DNA from: Minisyncoccota bacterium
GTDB lineage: Bacteria > Patescibacteriota > Minisyncoccia > Minisyncoccales > GCA-002788555
Direction: 5' to 3'
DNA: 6,889 bases
NCBI GenBank assembly: GCA_028697615.1
Contig: JAQVET010000037.1
Span: forward strand, 1-6,889
Shown here: positions 1-6,287 of the stretch, one piece after another
Numbering within the stretch: position 1 is the first letter of the stretch
Layout: every line of letters starts with the position of its first letter
Translations under genes and position numbers: made by a program
The notes under the pieces: generated by a model
Databases searched by the model: none
Seen by the model: only the letters and a program-made list of their open reading frames with translations
Told to the model about the DNA's origin: nothing

Positions 1-256
1 AGTTTATATTCTAAGAACAAAAGAAAATGGTCTTTTTATTGGCGGAGAAAATCCCAGAGTTGAATTTCCATCAAAAGATGCAGATGTTAAAGAGGGTGAT
101 TTAATTTTACTTTATTCTCCGCAAATTGTTCAAACTTACGTTTTAGTTGGTAGTGTTAAAAAAATCGAAGTTAATGATATACTCCCAGGAAAAAAGTGTT
201 ATATCGAGCTTGCTGTTAAACAGAAAGATTTAGATAATCTTTTTATTCTAAAATAA
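1..256 (+). CDS. mreC: Rod shape-determining protein MreC, C-terminal part
   Basis: This is the 3' end of a gene cut by the window edge. The reading frame begins at base 2 and gives 84 residues before a TAA stop at 254-256. MreC is a bitopic membrane protein whose extracytoplasmic beta-rich domain scaffolds the elongasome and contacts PBP2. The visible part matches the end of that domain. It has a GD turn (KEGDLILLYS, residues about 31-40 of the fragment), then LVGSVKKIEV, the usual 'IG.V..v' strand, and finally KDLDNLFILK, the usual 'dl..l..V.vl' ending. The N-terminal anchor and coiled coil lie outside the window. The identification is strengthened by mreD starting only 9 bp downstream and mrdA after that. 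The fragment alone would be too short for certainty, but the gene order makes MreC very likely. Confidence 0.85.
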   Translation, partial: VYILRTKENGLFIGGENPRVEFPSKDADVKEGDLILLYSPQIVQTYVLVGSVKKIEVNDILPGKKCYIELAVKQKDLDNLFILK

Positions 257-265
257 AATTTAACA

Positions 266-787
266 ATGAAAACAAAATATTTTTTAATTTATTTTTTTTG
301 GATATTAATTGCATTATTTTTTATCTTTATAGAAGTGGGAAATCCAAACAAAATTTTTTTAAATTATTATCCCAGTTTTATTTTTCTTTTTTTGATTTTT
401 ATTTCCCAAAAAATGCAAAATAATTTTTTATATTTTTTAATTGTTTTTATCTCTGGTTTTATTTTAGATATGTTTTCTCCATATTTTTTATTTACTCCAA
501 TTTTATTTTTATTTTCTTGGATATTTTTGAAATTTAGAAACTATATTTTAGAAAACAACTTAGTTTTATTTTTAATTTTAGTTTTTATTTCAAGTTTTCT
601 TTTTGAATTTTCTTTAAGTTTTTTTACGCAAATACAAAATATTACCAGCGGTTTTGGATATCAATTAGATATTGTTTTACTTTTAAAACAAGCATTTTTA
701 AATTGTATTTTTGGTATGATTTTATATTTTATTTTTTCTAAACTGCCAGGTAATTTTTTTACAAAAGAAGATGGTATAAAAATATAA
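266..787 (+). CDS. mreD: Rod shape-determining protein MreD
   Basis: The gene encodes 173 residues, a normal length for MreD, the small polytopic membrane protein of the elongasome that works with MreC, PBP2 and RodA. Sequence similarity in this family is low, so the call rests on hydrophobic layout and context. About six membrane segments can be seen, at roughly residues 6-23, 34-48, 53-69, 73-90, 98-120 and 137-158. The stretch GFILDMFSP (about 64-72) resembles the 'G...D..s' signature after the third helix in MreD. The gene sits between mreC and mrdA with gaps of 9 and 6 bp, so it is almost surely co-transcribed with them. No Shine-Dalgarno sequence precedes the ATG. Phenylalanine makes up about a fifth of the residues (36 of 173), which reflects T-rich codons in a hydrophobic protein. 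Confidence 0.88.
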   Translation: MKTKYFLIYFFWILIALFFIFIEVGNPNKIFLNYYPSFIFLFLIFISQKMQNNFLYFLIVFISGFILDMFSPYFLFTPILFLFSWIFLKFRNYILENNLVLFLILVFISSFLFEFSLSFFTQIQNITSGFGYQLDIVLLLKQAFLNCIFGMILYFIFSKLPGNFFTKEDGIKI

Positions 788-793
788 GTTAAT

Positions 794-2698
794 ATGAAAA
801 ATTATAAAATTGAAATAAATAAAAGAGAAGAAATTGAGCCCGAAGAAATTTTATTTGATGCAGAGAAAGAAAAAGAAATGCAAAAAAAACTAAAGAGAAT
901 CGGCGTTCCCATCGGTAGAAATGTTTTTTTTGTAGTTTTTATTCTAATAGTTTTTGTTTTTTCTTTTTTAATAATAAGACTTTTTTATATTCAATTAAAT
1001 AATGGAGAGGATTTATTAAAGGCCGCTCAAAATAATTATCAAAAAGTTATTCCTATATCAGCGCCAAGAGGAATCATATACGATAAAAATGGAGAAATTC
1101 TCGTAGAAAATATTTATCAAACAGATTTATTAATAGACCCACTATCGATTAATTCTGATTCTTTAAAGATTATTTCTGAAATATTAAATATTTCCATAAA
1201 TGAAATTGAAAAACAGATTAAAGAAAATAATACTTATTTTATTTTAAAGCCCAAATTGTCAGATGATGAAATTATTAAAATTCAAACAAAAGCTGATCAA
1301 ATTATTGGTGTTGAACTAGTTAATAATTTTAAAAGAAAATACAAAGATGGAGAAAAATTTTCTCATATTTTAGGTTATATGCTTAAAATTGGGCCAGAAG
1401 ATAAAGAAAGAATAAAAAATAAAGATTATTTTTCTACAGATGATATTGGAAAAGAAGGTTTAGAGTTTTATTATGAAGATAATCTTAGAGGTCAAGTTGG
1501 GAAGAATATTAAGGTTGTAGATATTTACGGTAATGTTTTAGAGACAAAAAAAATTTCTGATCCAAAACCAGGGGATAGTTTGATTTTAAATATTGATGCT
1601 AATCTCCAAAGAAAGATTTACGATGAAATTAAAAATTTTAAAGATCCTGAAATTAAAACAGGGGCAGCTGTTGCTCTTGATCCTCGCAGTGGAAAGGTAC
1701 TGGCAATGGTTTCTGTTCCATCTTTTGATAATAATTTATTTTCCCAAGGAATTTCTTTAAAAGAGTATTCTGATTTATCTAATAATCCATTTCGTCCTTT
1801 TTTAAATAGGGTAGTTGCAGGGAGATACCCACCTGGTTCTTCCATCAAACCATTTATCGCTTCAGCGGCATTAAATGAAGGCGTGATTACTCCATGGACA
1901 ACTTTTTATGATACTGGTTACATTAGGATTGAAAATCCTTACGATCCTTCAAAACCTGCTATTTTTTCTAATTATGGTCATCGTCGGTATGGTTCTGTTG
2001 ACCTAAAAAAGGCATTGGCCTTTTCTGTTAATACATATTTTATGGCAGTTGGAGGAGGGTATCAGAATATTGATGGGCTTGGTATTTCAAGAATTAAAAA
2101 ATATCTTTCTTTATTTGGTTTTGATAAAAAAACAGGGGTTGACCTTCCGTCAGAGATAAGTGGAATTGTTCCTGATCCTTCTTGGAAAGAAAAAACAATT
2201 GGAGAAAAATGGGTCTTAGGAGATACTTATAATATTTCAATAGGTCAAGGATATTTATTGGTTACACCGCTTGAACTTGCAACAGCAACAGCAGCGATAG
2301 CCAATGATGGAGATTTATTGCAACCTCAAATTGTTGATAAAATCAAAAAAAATGATGGTACCCTGGAAGATATTTCTTCAAAAACTACCTTTAAAATTCC
2401 TATAGATAAAAAACATTTCAGCGTTGTAAAAGAAGGTATGCATGAGGGGACTATTTCCGGGACCTTTAAGAGTATGTCAAAATTAAAAGTTTCCTCTGCT
2501 GGTAAAACAGGTACAGCTCAAGCATCTGGAGAAAATCAGTTGCCATATGTTTGGTTTACTGTTTTTGCTCCTTATGAAAATCCAGAAATTGTTTTTACAA
2601 TTATGCTCGAAGAAAGAGAAAATACCAGTGATGTAGTAAAAATTGCTTTTAATGTTCTTGATTGGTATTTTAATCAAAAAATAAATGGTAACCAATAA
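794..2698 (+). CDS. mrdA: Penicillin-binding protein 2 (PBP2), elongasome D,D-transpeptidase
   Basis: This 634-residue class B penicillin-binding protein cross-links peptidoglycan stem peptides during lateral wall growth. It has a charged cytoplasmic tail (1-42) and one membrane anchor at about 44-66. The pedestal domain carries RGIIYDKNG (92-100) and GKEGLEFYYEDNLRG (219-233). The transpeptidase domain runs from about 270 to the end. All three catalytic motifs are intact: SxxK as SSIK (nucleophile Ser349, Lys352) within YPPGSSIKPF, SxN as SVN (411-413), and KTGT (571-574). The motif IGQGYLLVTPLELA is typical of the PBP2/FtsI family. PBP2 is preferred over FtsI because mreC and mreD are directly upstream; mreD ends 6 bp before this ATG. 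Length is normal for PBP2. No Shine-Dalgarno sequence is visible. A rodA gene, often the next one, is absent here. Confidence 0.95.
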   Translation: MKNYKIEINKREEIEPEEILFDAEKEKEMQKKLKRIGVPIGRNVFFVVFILIVFVFSFLIIRLFYIQLNNGEDLLKAAQNNYQKVIPISAPRGIIYDKNGEILVENIYQTDLLIDPLSINSDSLKIISEILNISINEIEKQIKENNTYFILKPKLSDDEIIKIQTKADQIIGVELVNNFKRKYKDGEKFSHILGYMLKIGPEDKERIKNKDYFSTDDIGKEGLEFYYEDNLRGQVGKNIKVVDIYGNVLETKKISDPKPGDSLILNIDANLQRKIYDEIKNFKDPEIKTGAAVALDPRSGKVLAMVSVPSFDNNLFSQGISLKEYSDLSNNPFRPFLNRVVAGRYPPGSSIKPFIASAALNEGVITPWTTFYDTGYIRIENPYDPSKPAIFSNYGHRRYGSVDLKKALAFSVNTYFMAVGGGYQNIDGLGISRIKKYLSLFGFDKKTGVDLPSEISGIVPDPSWKEKTIGEKWVLGDTYNISIGQGYLLVTPLELATATAAIANDGDLLQPQIVDKIKKNDGTLEDISSKTTFKIPIDKKHFSVVKEGMHEGTISGTFKSMSKLKVSSAGKTGTAQASGENQLPYVWFTVFAPYENPEIVFTIMLEERENTSDVVKIAFNVLDWYFNQKINGNQ

Positions 2699-2720
2699 TT
2701 TAAAAAAGTTTTATAGCAAC

Positions 2721-2749
2721 TTGAAAATAGTAAAAAATAGGTTTAAAAT
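2721..2749 (+). promoter_or_regulatory. Candidate sigma-70-type promoter for the Mur ligase gene
   Basis: TTGAAA (2721-2726) and TAAAAT (2744-2749) are separated by exactly 17 bp in the 102-bp gap after mrdA, about 50 bp before the Mur ligase ATG. Transcription would begin near 2756. In DNA this AT-rich such matches arise easily by chance. The ideal spacing and the position in the longest gap of the first 4.4 kb are what support it. No convincing terminator is visible between mrdA and this site, so read-through from the mre operon is also possible. Confidence 0.4.
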
Positions 2750-2800
2750 GATATACATTAAAAGTTAGTTAACTGATAAATTAGCATAATACATAATATT

Positions 2801-4402
2801 ATGTTTTCTTATATTTATATTGTTTTATTTTTTTGGTTTCTGCATATCTTGAGAAGAAGTTTTTTTTGGGTTTATTTTTGTCAATTAAAAGAATATAATT
2901 TTGGTCGAATTTTTGAGGAGCTCTCTCGTAATTTTTCAATTTTTTTGCCAAATGTTTCGATTGTTGCTTTTGTATTTTTTATCTTATCTCCTATATTTCT
3001 GCAATACCAAATAACAAGTGTTCTTTTTAATATCGTCCTAAGTATTTTTTATTTTGTTTTGGGTAGCTGGGCTATTTTTTTAATTTATCAAAAAAAATGG
3101 AAAATTCCTGAGTTTTCGCCAAAAGCAATTTTATTTTTGTGTTTGGTAATTTTATTTAATATAGGCATTGTTTATTTTTTAATTGATAAATCTGTAAATA
3201 TTTTTGTATATCTTACTCTGCTGGAATTTCTTTTTCCGCTGGTAATTTTTATTTTTGATTTTATACTTGAAATACCAACTTTTATTATCACAGAGTATCT
3301 TGCAACAAAGGCAGCAAAAAAAAGAGATCAATTTAAAGATTTAATTTCTATCGGTATCACAGGTTCTTATGGTAAAACTTCAACAAAAGATTTTTTAGCA
3401 ACAATTCTCTCAGAAAAATTTAATGTTTTAAAAACAGAACGTTCGATTAATAAAAGAATAGGCATTGCAAAAACTATTCTTCAGAATTTAAATGAAAATT
3501 ACGATATTTTTGTTTGTGAGGTGGCAGCAGAACTTAAAAAGGGAACAATAAAAAAAAGTGCTAAGGTTTTTAAACCGCAAATCGGAGTTTTAACAGGAAT
3601 TTCCCAGCAACATATTAGATTTTTTAAAGATTTAGATCAGCTTTCTCAAGTAAAATACGAACTTATAGAAGCCCTGCCCGAAGATGGTATGGCTTTTTTT
3701 AATGGTTCAAACGACATTTGTCAAAAATTAGCTAAGAGAACCACTAAACCTAAAATTATTTATAGTTTAAATAAAACAGAAAATTCTGACATTTGGGCAG
3801 AAAATATAAATCAAACTCAAGATTCAGTTAGTTTTGAAGTAAAAAGAAAAAAAGGAAGAGGTTTTAAAATAGAAGCACCAATTTTAGGAAAAAACCAAGT
3901 TGAAAATCTACTGGGAGCAATAGCAGTTTCTTTGTCTTTAGGAATGACAATTCCTGAGATTCGTAATGGTGCAGGAAAAGTTCAAAATCCATTTAGTTCG
4001 CTTAAAAAAAGAGAAAATAAAAAGGGAGTATTTATTATCGAGGATCTTTTTAGTGAAAATCCTAATGGAGTTTTAGCTGCTCTTGATTATTTAAAAATTT
4101 TTAATGGCAAAAAAATTATAATAATGCCCTGTCTTATTGAGCTTGGAAAGGCATCTGATTCTATCCACGAAACAATCGGAAGAAAAATAGGTAAAGTATG
4201 CGATTTTGCCATAATAACAACTCCTTTTTATTTTTCTGCTCTTAAAAGAGGTGCGATAGCAGAAGGAATGAATGAAAAAAATATTTTACAATTTAGCGAT
4301 CCCCAAAAAATTAAACAAATAATTTCTCCATATTTAAAAAGAGGAAATATTATTTTACTTGAAGGAAGATTGCCACTTAGCATAATAAATCTTTTTGATT
4401 AA
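2801..4402 (+). CDS. MurF-like Mur ligase with N-terminal membrane domain
   Basis: This 533-residue protein joins about five hydrophobic segments (roughly 4-17, 46-66, 73-97, 108-128, 133-157) to a Mur ligase ATPase and C-terminal domain (about 183-533). MurF adds D-Ala-D-Ala to the UDP-MurNAc-tripeptide precursor using ATP. Catalytic features are present: P-loop GITGSYGKTST (185-195, Lys192), a likely Mg-binding Glu240 in CEVAAE, His271 in QQH, and Lys285 in VKYEL, aligned with the carbamylated lysine of Mur ligases. The 350-residue soluble part matches the length of the same two domains in MurF. The usual soluble N-terminal UDP-substrate domain is missing, and the membrane region takes its place. 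Family signatures are weakened: EDLFSENP (414-421) in place of DDxYNANP, and GKNQVEN (363-369) in place of GxHNVxN. MurF is the best guess; a different amide ligase of the Mur family is possible. It follows the mre/mrdA operon and has its own possible promoter. No Shine-Dalgarno sequence precedes the ATG. Confidence 0.8.
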   Translation: MFSYIYIVLFFWFLHILRRSFFWVYFCQLKEYNFGRIFEELSRNFSIFLPNVSIVAFVFFILSPIFLQYQITSVLFNIVLSIFYFVLGSWAIFLIYQKKWKIPEFSPKAILFLCLVILFNIGIVYFLIDKSVNIFVYLTLLEFLFPLVIFIFDFILEIPTFIITEYLATKAAKKRDQFKDLISIGITGSYGKTSTKDFLATILSEKFNVLKTERSINKRIGIAKTILQNLNENYDIFVCEVAAELKKGTIKKSAKVFKPQIGVLTGISQQHIRFFKDLDQLSQVKYELIEALPEDGMAFFNGSNDICQKLAKRTTKPKIIYSLNKTENSDIWAENINQTQDSVSFEVKRKKGRGFKIEAPILGKNQVENLLGAIAVSLSLGMTIPEIRNGAGKVQNPFSSLKKRENKKGVFIIEDLFSENPNGVLAALDYLKIFNGKKIIIMPCLIELGKASDSIHETIGRKIGKVCDFAIITTPFYFSALKRGAIAEGMNEKNILQFSDPQKIKQIISPYLKRGNIILLEGRLPLSIINLFD

Positions 4403-4404
4403 AT

Positions 4405-4433
4405 TTGTATTTTTTTTAAAAAGGTGGTATAAT
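4405..4433 (+). promoter_or_regulatory. Strong extended -10 promoter for the zinc-ribbon gene
   Basis: TTGTAT (4405-4410) lies 17 bp before a perfect TATAAT (4428-4433). The TATAAT is preceded by TGG (4425-4427), giving the extended -10 form TGnTATAAT. This is the best promoter match in the window. It begins 2 bp after the Mur ligase stop codon. Transcription would start near 4440, leaving a leader of about 58 nt before the GTG at 4498 that contains a 12-bp hairpin. Confidence 0.7.
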
Positions 4434-4457
4434 ATATTAAAGGTCATTTTTATATAT

Positions 4458-4487
4458 CTCACAAAAGTGTTTTATCACTTTTTTGAG
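4458..4487 (+). promoter_or_regulatory. Leader hairpin upstream of the zinc-ribbon gene
   Basis: CTCACAAAAGTG (4458-4469) pairs with CACTTTTTTGAG (4476-4487) across the 6-nt loop TTTTAT. Eleven of twelve pairs match; the exception is C4462 opposite T4483. The stem ends 10 nt before the proposed GTG start and lies inside the predicted leader transcript. No U-run follows, so it does not look like a terminator. It could stabilise the mRNA 5' end or gate initiation. A role is inferred only from position. Confidence 0.55.
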
Positions 4488-4497
4488 AATAAATTTT

Positions 4498-4665
4498 GTG
4501 GATTTTAACAAAGAGGAAGGTTTTGAAAGAAAAACATATAAAGGAACTTGGAAGTGTGATGAATGTGGTGCAGAAATTACTGAATTACCATTTGAACCAT
4601 CAGAAGGCAGACCCCTTTATTGCAAAAACTGTTGGCGAGAAAAAAGAGATCAAAGAAGAAGATAA
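4498..4665 (+). CDS. Small CxxC...CxxC zinc-ribbon protein, probable CPR family
   Basis: With the GTG at 4498 as start, the product has 55 residues. Four cysteines form two knuckles, C20-DE-C23 and C42-KN-C45, spaced as in a zinc ribbon. Between them lies ELPFEPSEGRPLYC (29-42), a 'PF.P....P.YC' pattern I associate with short zinc-ribbon proteins common in Patescibacteria. The tail is basic (REKRDQRRR), so binding to RNA, DNA or the ribosome is possible but unproven. Its function is unknown to me. A TTG at 4483 would add five residues, but it lies inside the leader hairpin stem, so GTG is preferred. There is no ATG in frame. The gene has its own near-consensus promoter and its own terminator, so it is probably transcribed alone and perhaps strongly. 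Confidence 0.75.
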   Translation: MDFNKEEGFERKTYKGTWKCDECGAEITELPFEPSEGRPLYCKNCWREKRDQRRR

Positions 4666-4689
4666 AACCAAAATCGTTCTAAATAATAA

Positions 4690-4727
4690 AAAAAACAGGA
4701 AAGGAAAATATTTCCTGTTTTTTGTTT
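4690..4727 (+). terminator. Rho-independent terminator after the zinc-ribbon gene
   Basis: A 13-bp stem pairs AAAAAACAGGAAA (4690-4702) with TTTCCTGTTTTTT (4711-4723) across an 8-nt loop, and GTTT follows. The six T residues of the 3' arm plus the following T's provide the U-rich tract. The A-run on the 5' side means it could also work on the other strand, although no gene there needs it. It separates the zinc-ribbon unit from metG. Confidence 0.85.
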
Positions 4728-4732
4728 AAATT

Positions 4733-4760
4733 TTACTAATTAATACTTGAAAATTAGTAA
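4733..4760. repeat. Inverted repeat overlapping the metG promoter
   Basis: TTACTAATT (4733-4741) and AATTAGTAA (4752-4760) are perfect 9-bp inverted arms around a 10-bp spacer. The proposed -35 box TTGAAA (4747-4752) falls mostly in the spacer, so this could be an operator for a dimeric regulator. T5 (4761-4765) follows, so a weak second terminator is the other reading. Low sequence complexity means chance is a real possibility. Confidence 0.35.
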
Positions 4761-4775
4761 TTTTTAATGTAAATT
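4747..4775 (+). promoter_or_regulatory. Candidate sigma-70-type promoter for metG
   Basis: TTGAAA (4747-4752) and TAAATT (4770-4775) are separated by 17 bp, just after the terminator of the preceding unit and 17 bp before the metG ATG. A promoter is needed here if that terminator is efficient. The leader would be very short, about 10 nt, consistent with initiation without a Shine-Dalgarno sequence. No T-box or SAM riboswitch fold could fit in so short a leader. Confidence 0.45.
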
Positions 4776-4792
4776 GTTATTGTAAAAATATT

Positions 4793-6256
4793 ATGAAAAA
4801 ATTTTATATTACAACAAGTATTGCATATACTAATGCACCGCCACATATTGGTTTTGTTTTAGAACTCTTGCAGGCAGATGCTTTAGCAAGATATCATAGA
4901 ATTTTAAAAGATGATGTCTTTTTTTTAACAGGAACCGATGAGCACGGAATAAAAGTTGCAAGGGCAGCCGAAAAAGAAAATAAAACACCACAAGAATTTG
5001 TTGATACTATCGCAGCAAAATTTAAAGCATTAAAAAATATTTTAAATTTATCAAACAATGATTTTATTAGAACAAGTGATAAAAAAAGGCATTTTCCTGT
5101 TGTTAAAGAAATTTGGCTTGAGTTTAAAAATAATGGTGATCTCTATAAGAAGAAATATAAGGGTCTTTATTGTAGTGGTTGTGAGGCCTTTATTACAAAA
5201 AAAGATTTAATTGATGGTAAGTGCCCCATACATCAGAAACCTCCAGAAAAAATAGAAGAAGAAAATTATTTTTTTAGATTATCAAAATATTCAAAACAAA
5301 TCGAAAAAATTATTAAAGAAGAGGAAATTAAAATTATTCCCAGAAATAGAAAGAAAGAAATGTTAAATTTTATAAAAAATGGTTTGGAAGATATAAGTTT
5401 TTCAAGACCAAAAGAAAAATTAAAATGGGGCGTGCCAGTACCAGATGATAATACTCAAACTATTTATGTTTGGGCTGATGCTCTTGTAAATTATATTTCT
5501 GGATTGGGTTATAAAGATAGTCCAAAATTTAAAAAATATTGGCCGCCGGATGTTCAGTGTATCGGAAAGGATATTCAAAAATTTCACGCTATTATTTGGC
5601 CAGCAATGCTTTTATCTTTAAAACTTCCTCTGCCAAAGTTAATTTTAGTTCATGGTTTTATCACTGTAGATGGTCAAAAAATGTCAAAAAGTTTGGGGAA
5701 TGTTATCGACCCATTTTATTTAGTTGAAAAATATAGTTCTTTAATTTCGCTGCCAGTTACTACTGACGCTTTAAGATATTTTCTTTTATCTCAGATATCA
5801 CCAACTGAAGATGGAGATTTTACTTATGAAAAATTTGAAGAAAAATATAATAGTGATTTAGCAGGAGGGTTGGGCAATCTTATTTCAAGAATAATAACAA
5901 TGGCTGTTAAATCAAATTATAAATACCAAATGCCAGATTTCAACCAAACTCAAAACTCAAAAGTCAAAATAATGATAAATAAAATCTGTAAAGATTATCA
6001 TAAAGCACTTGGTGATTTTAAATTTAATGAGGCATTATTTACTATTTGGAAATTAATTAGTTTTTGTGATAAATATATTGAGAAAACAAGGCCTTGGGAA
6101 AAAACCAAAAATCAAAAACAAATTATTAATGATTTGTTAATTTCCATTGATCAAATTGCTAAGTTATTGCAGCCATTTTTACCTGAAACATCAGAAAAGA
6201 TAAAAAAACAGATAAAATCAAAAAAAAGTGAATTATTATTTCCACGTTTAAGGTAG
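4793..6256 (+). CDS. metG: Methionine--tRNA ligase (MetRS)
   Basis: This class I aminoacyl-tRNA synthetase charges tRNA-Met with methionine in the cytoplasm. The 487-residue form has the Rossmann catalytic core and a helical anticodon-binding domain. It lacks the C-terminal EMAP-type tRNA-binding domain seen in longer MetRS. Visible motifs include NAPPHIGF (14-21, HIGH box with Phe in the last place), TGTDEHG (46-52), IYVWADAL (224-231), GKDIQKFHAIIWPA (258-271), KMSKS (296-300) and RPWE (433-436). One zinc knuckle is present: C127-SG-C130 and C144-PI-H147. Between KY (314) and DALRYF (325-330) there are several more residues than in typical MetRS. The linker at about 383-391 is encoded by a short heptamer repeat. 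The gene follows a terminator and has a candidate promoter. No Shine-Dalgarno sequence precedes the ATG. The call is secure. Confidence 0.97.
   Translation: MKKFYITTSIAYTNAPPHIGFVLELLQADALARYHRILKDDVFFLTGTDEHGIKVARAAEKENKTPQEFVDTIAAKFKALKNILNLSNNDFIRTSDKKRHFPVVKEIWLEFKNNGDLYKKKYKGLYCSGCEAFITKKDLIDGKCPIHQKPPEKIEEENYFFRLSKYSKQIEKIIKEEEIKIIPRNRKKEMLNFIKNGLEDISFSRPKEKLKWGVPVPDDNTQTIYVWADALVNYISGLGYKDSPKFKKYWPPDVQCIGKDIQKFHAIIWPAMLLSLKLPLPKLILVHGFITVDGQKMSKSLGNVIDPFYLVEKYSSLISLPVTTDALRYFLLSQISPTEDGDFTYEKFEEKYNSDLAGGLGNLISRIITMAVKSNYKYQMPDFNQTQNSKVKIMINKICKDYHKALGDFKFNEALFTIWKLISFCDKYIEKTRPWEKTKNQKQIINDLLISIDQIAKLLQPFLPETSEKIKKQIKSKKSELLFPRLR
5941..5968 (+). repeat. Heptamer tandem repeat inside metG
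   Basis: ACTCAAA (5948-5954), ACTCAAA (5955-5961) and AGTCAAA (5962-5968) run in tandem, with a weaker copy CAACCAA at 5941-5947. They encode part of NQTQNSKVK, in the linker between the catalytic core and the anticodon-binding helices of MetRS. Three units span 21 bp, so the reading frame is kept. Confidence 0.6.
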
Positions 6257-6287
6257 ATAATTTTTAAATTTTAAATCATTTCAAAAT

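Noticed and set aside
1618..1848. Open frame on the - strand, 76 codons
   Set aside because: It lies wholly inside the transpeptidase domain of mrdA, antisense to conserved motifs, and its translation resembles no family I know.
2483..2695. Open frame on the - strand at the end of mrdA
   Set aside because: It is antisense to the KTGT region of PBP2 and has no promoter or recognisable protein features.
2767..2774. AGTTAACT palindrome between mrdA and the Mur ligase gene
   Set aside because: Eight AT-rich bases with no partner copy nearby are well within chance.
4458..4487. Leader hairpin read as terminator of the Mur ligase gene
   Set aside because: No U-run follows the stem, and a near-consensus promoter lies just upstream and reads into it.
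4483..4497. TTG at 4483 as start of the zinc-ribbon protein
   Set aside because: It sits within the 3' arm of the leader hairpin and adds five residues with no family signature; GTG at 4498 is more plausible.
4496..4729. Open frame in a second + frame across the zinc-ribbon gene
   Set aside because: It starts with TTG, runs through the terminator hairpin and lacks motifs, whereas the other frame carries the paired CxxC knuckles.
5539..5727. Second + frame open within metG
   Set aside because: It overlaps the GKDI and KMSKS region of MetRS in another frame and has no independent support.
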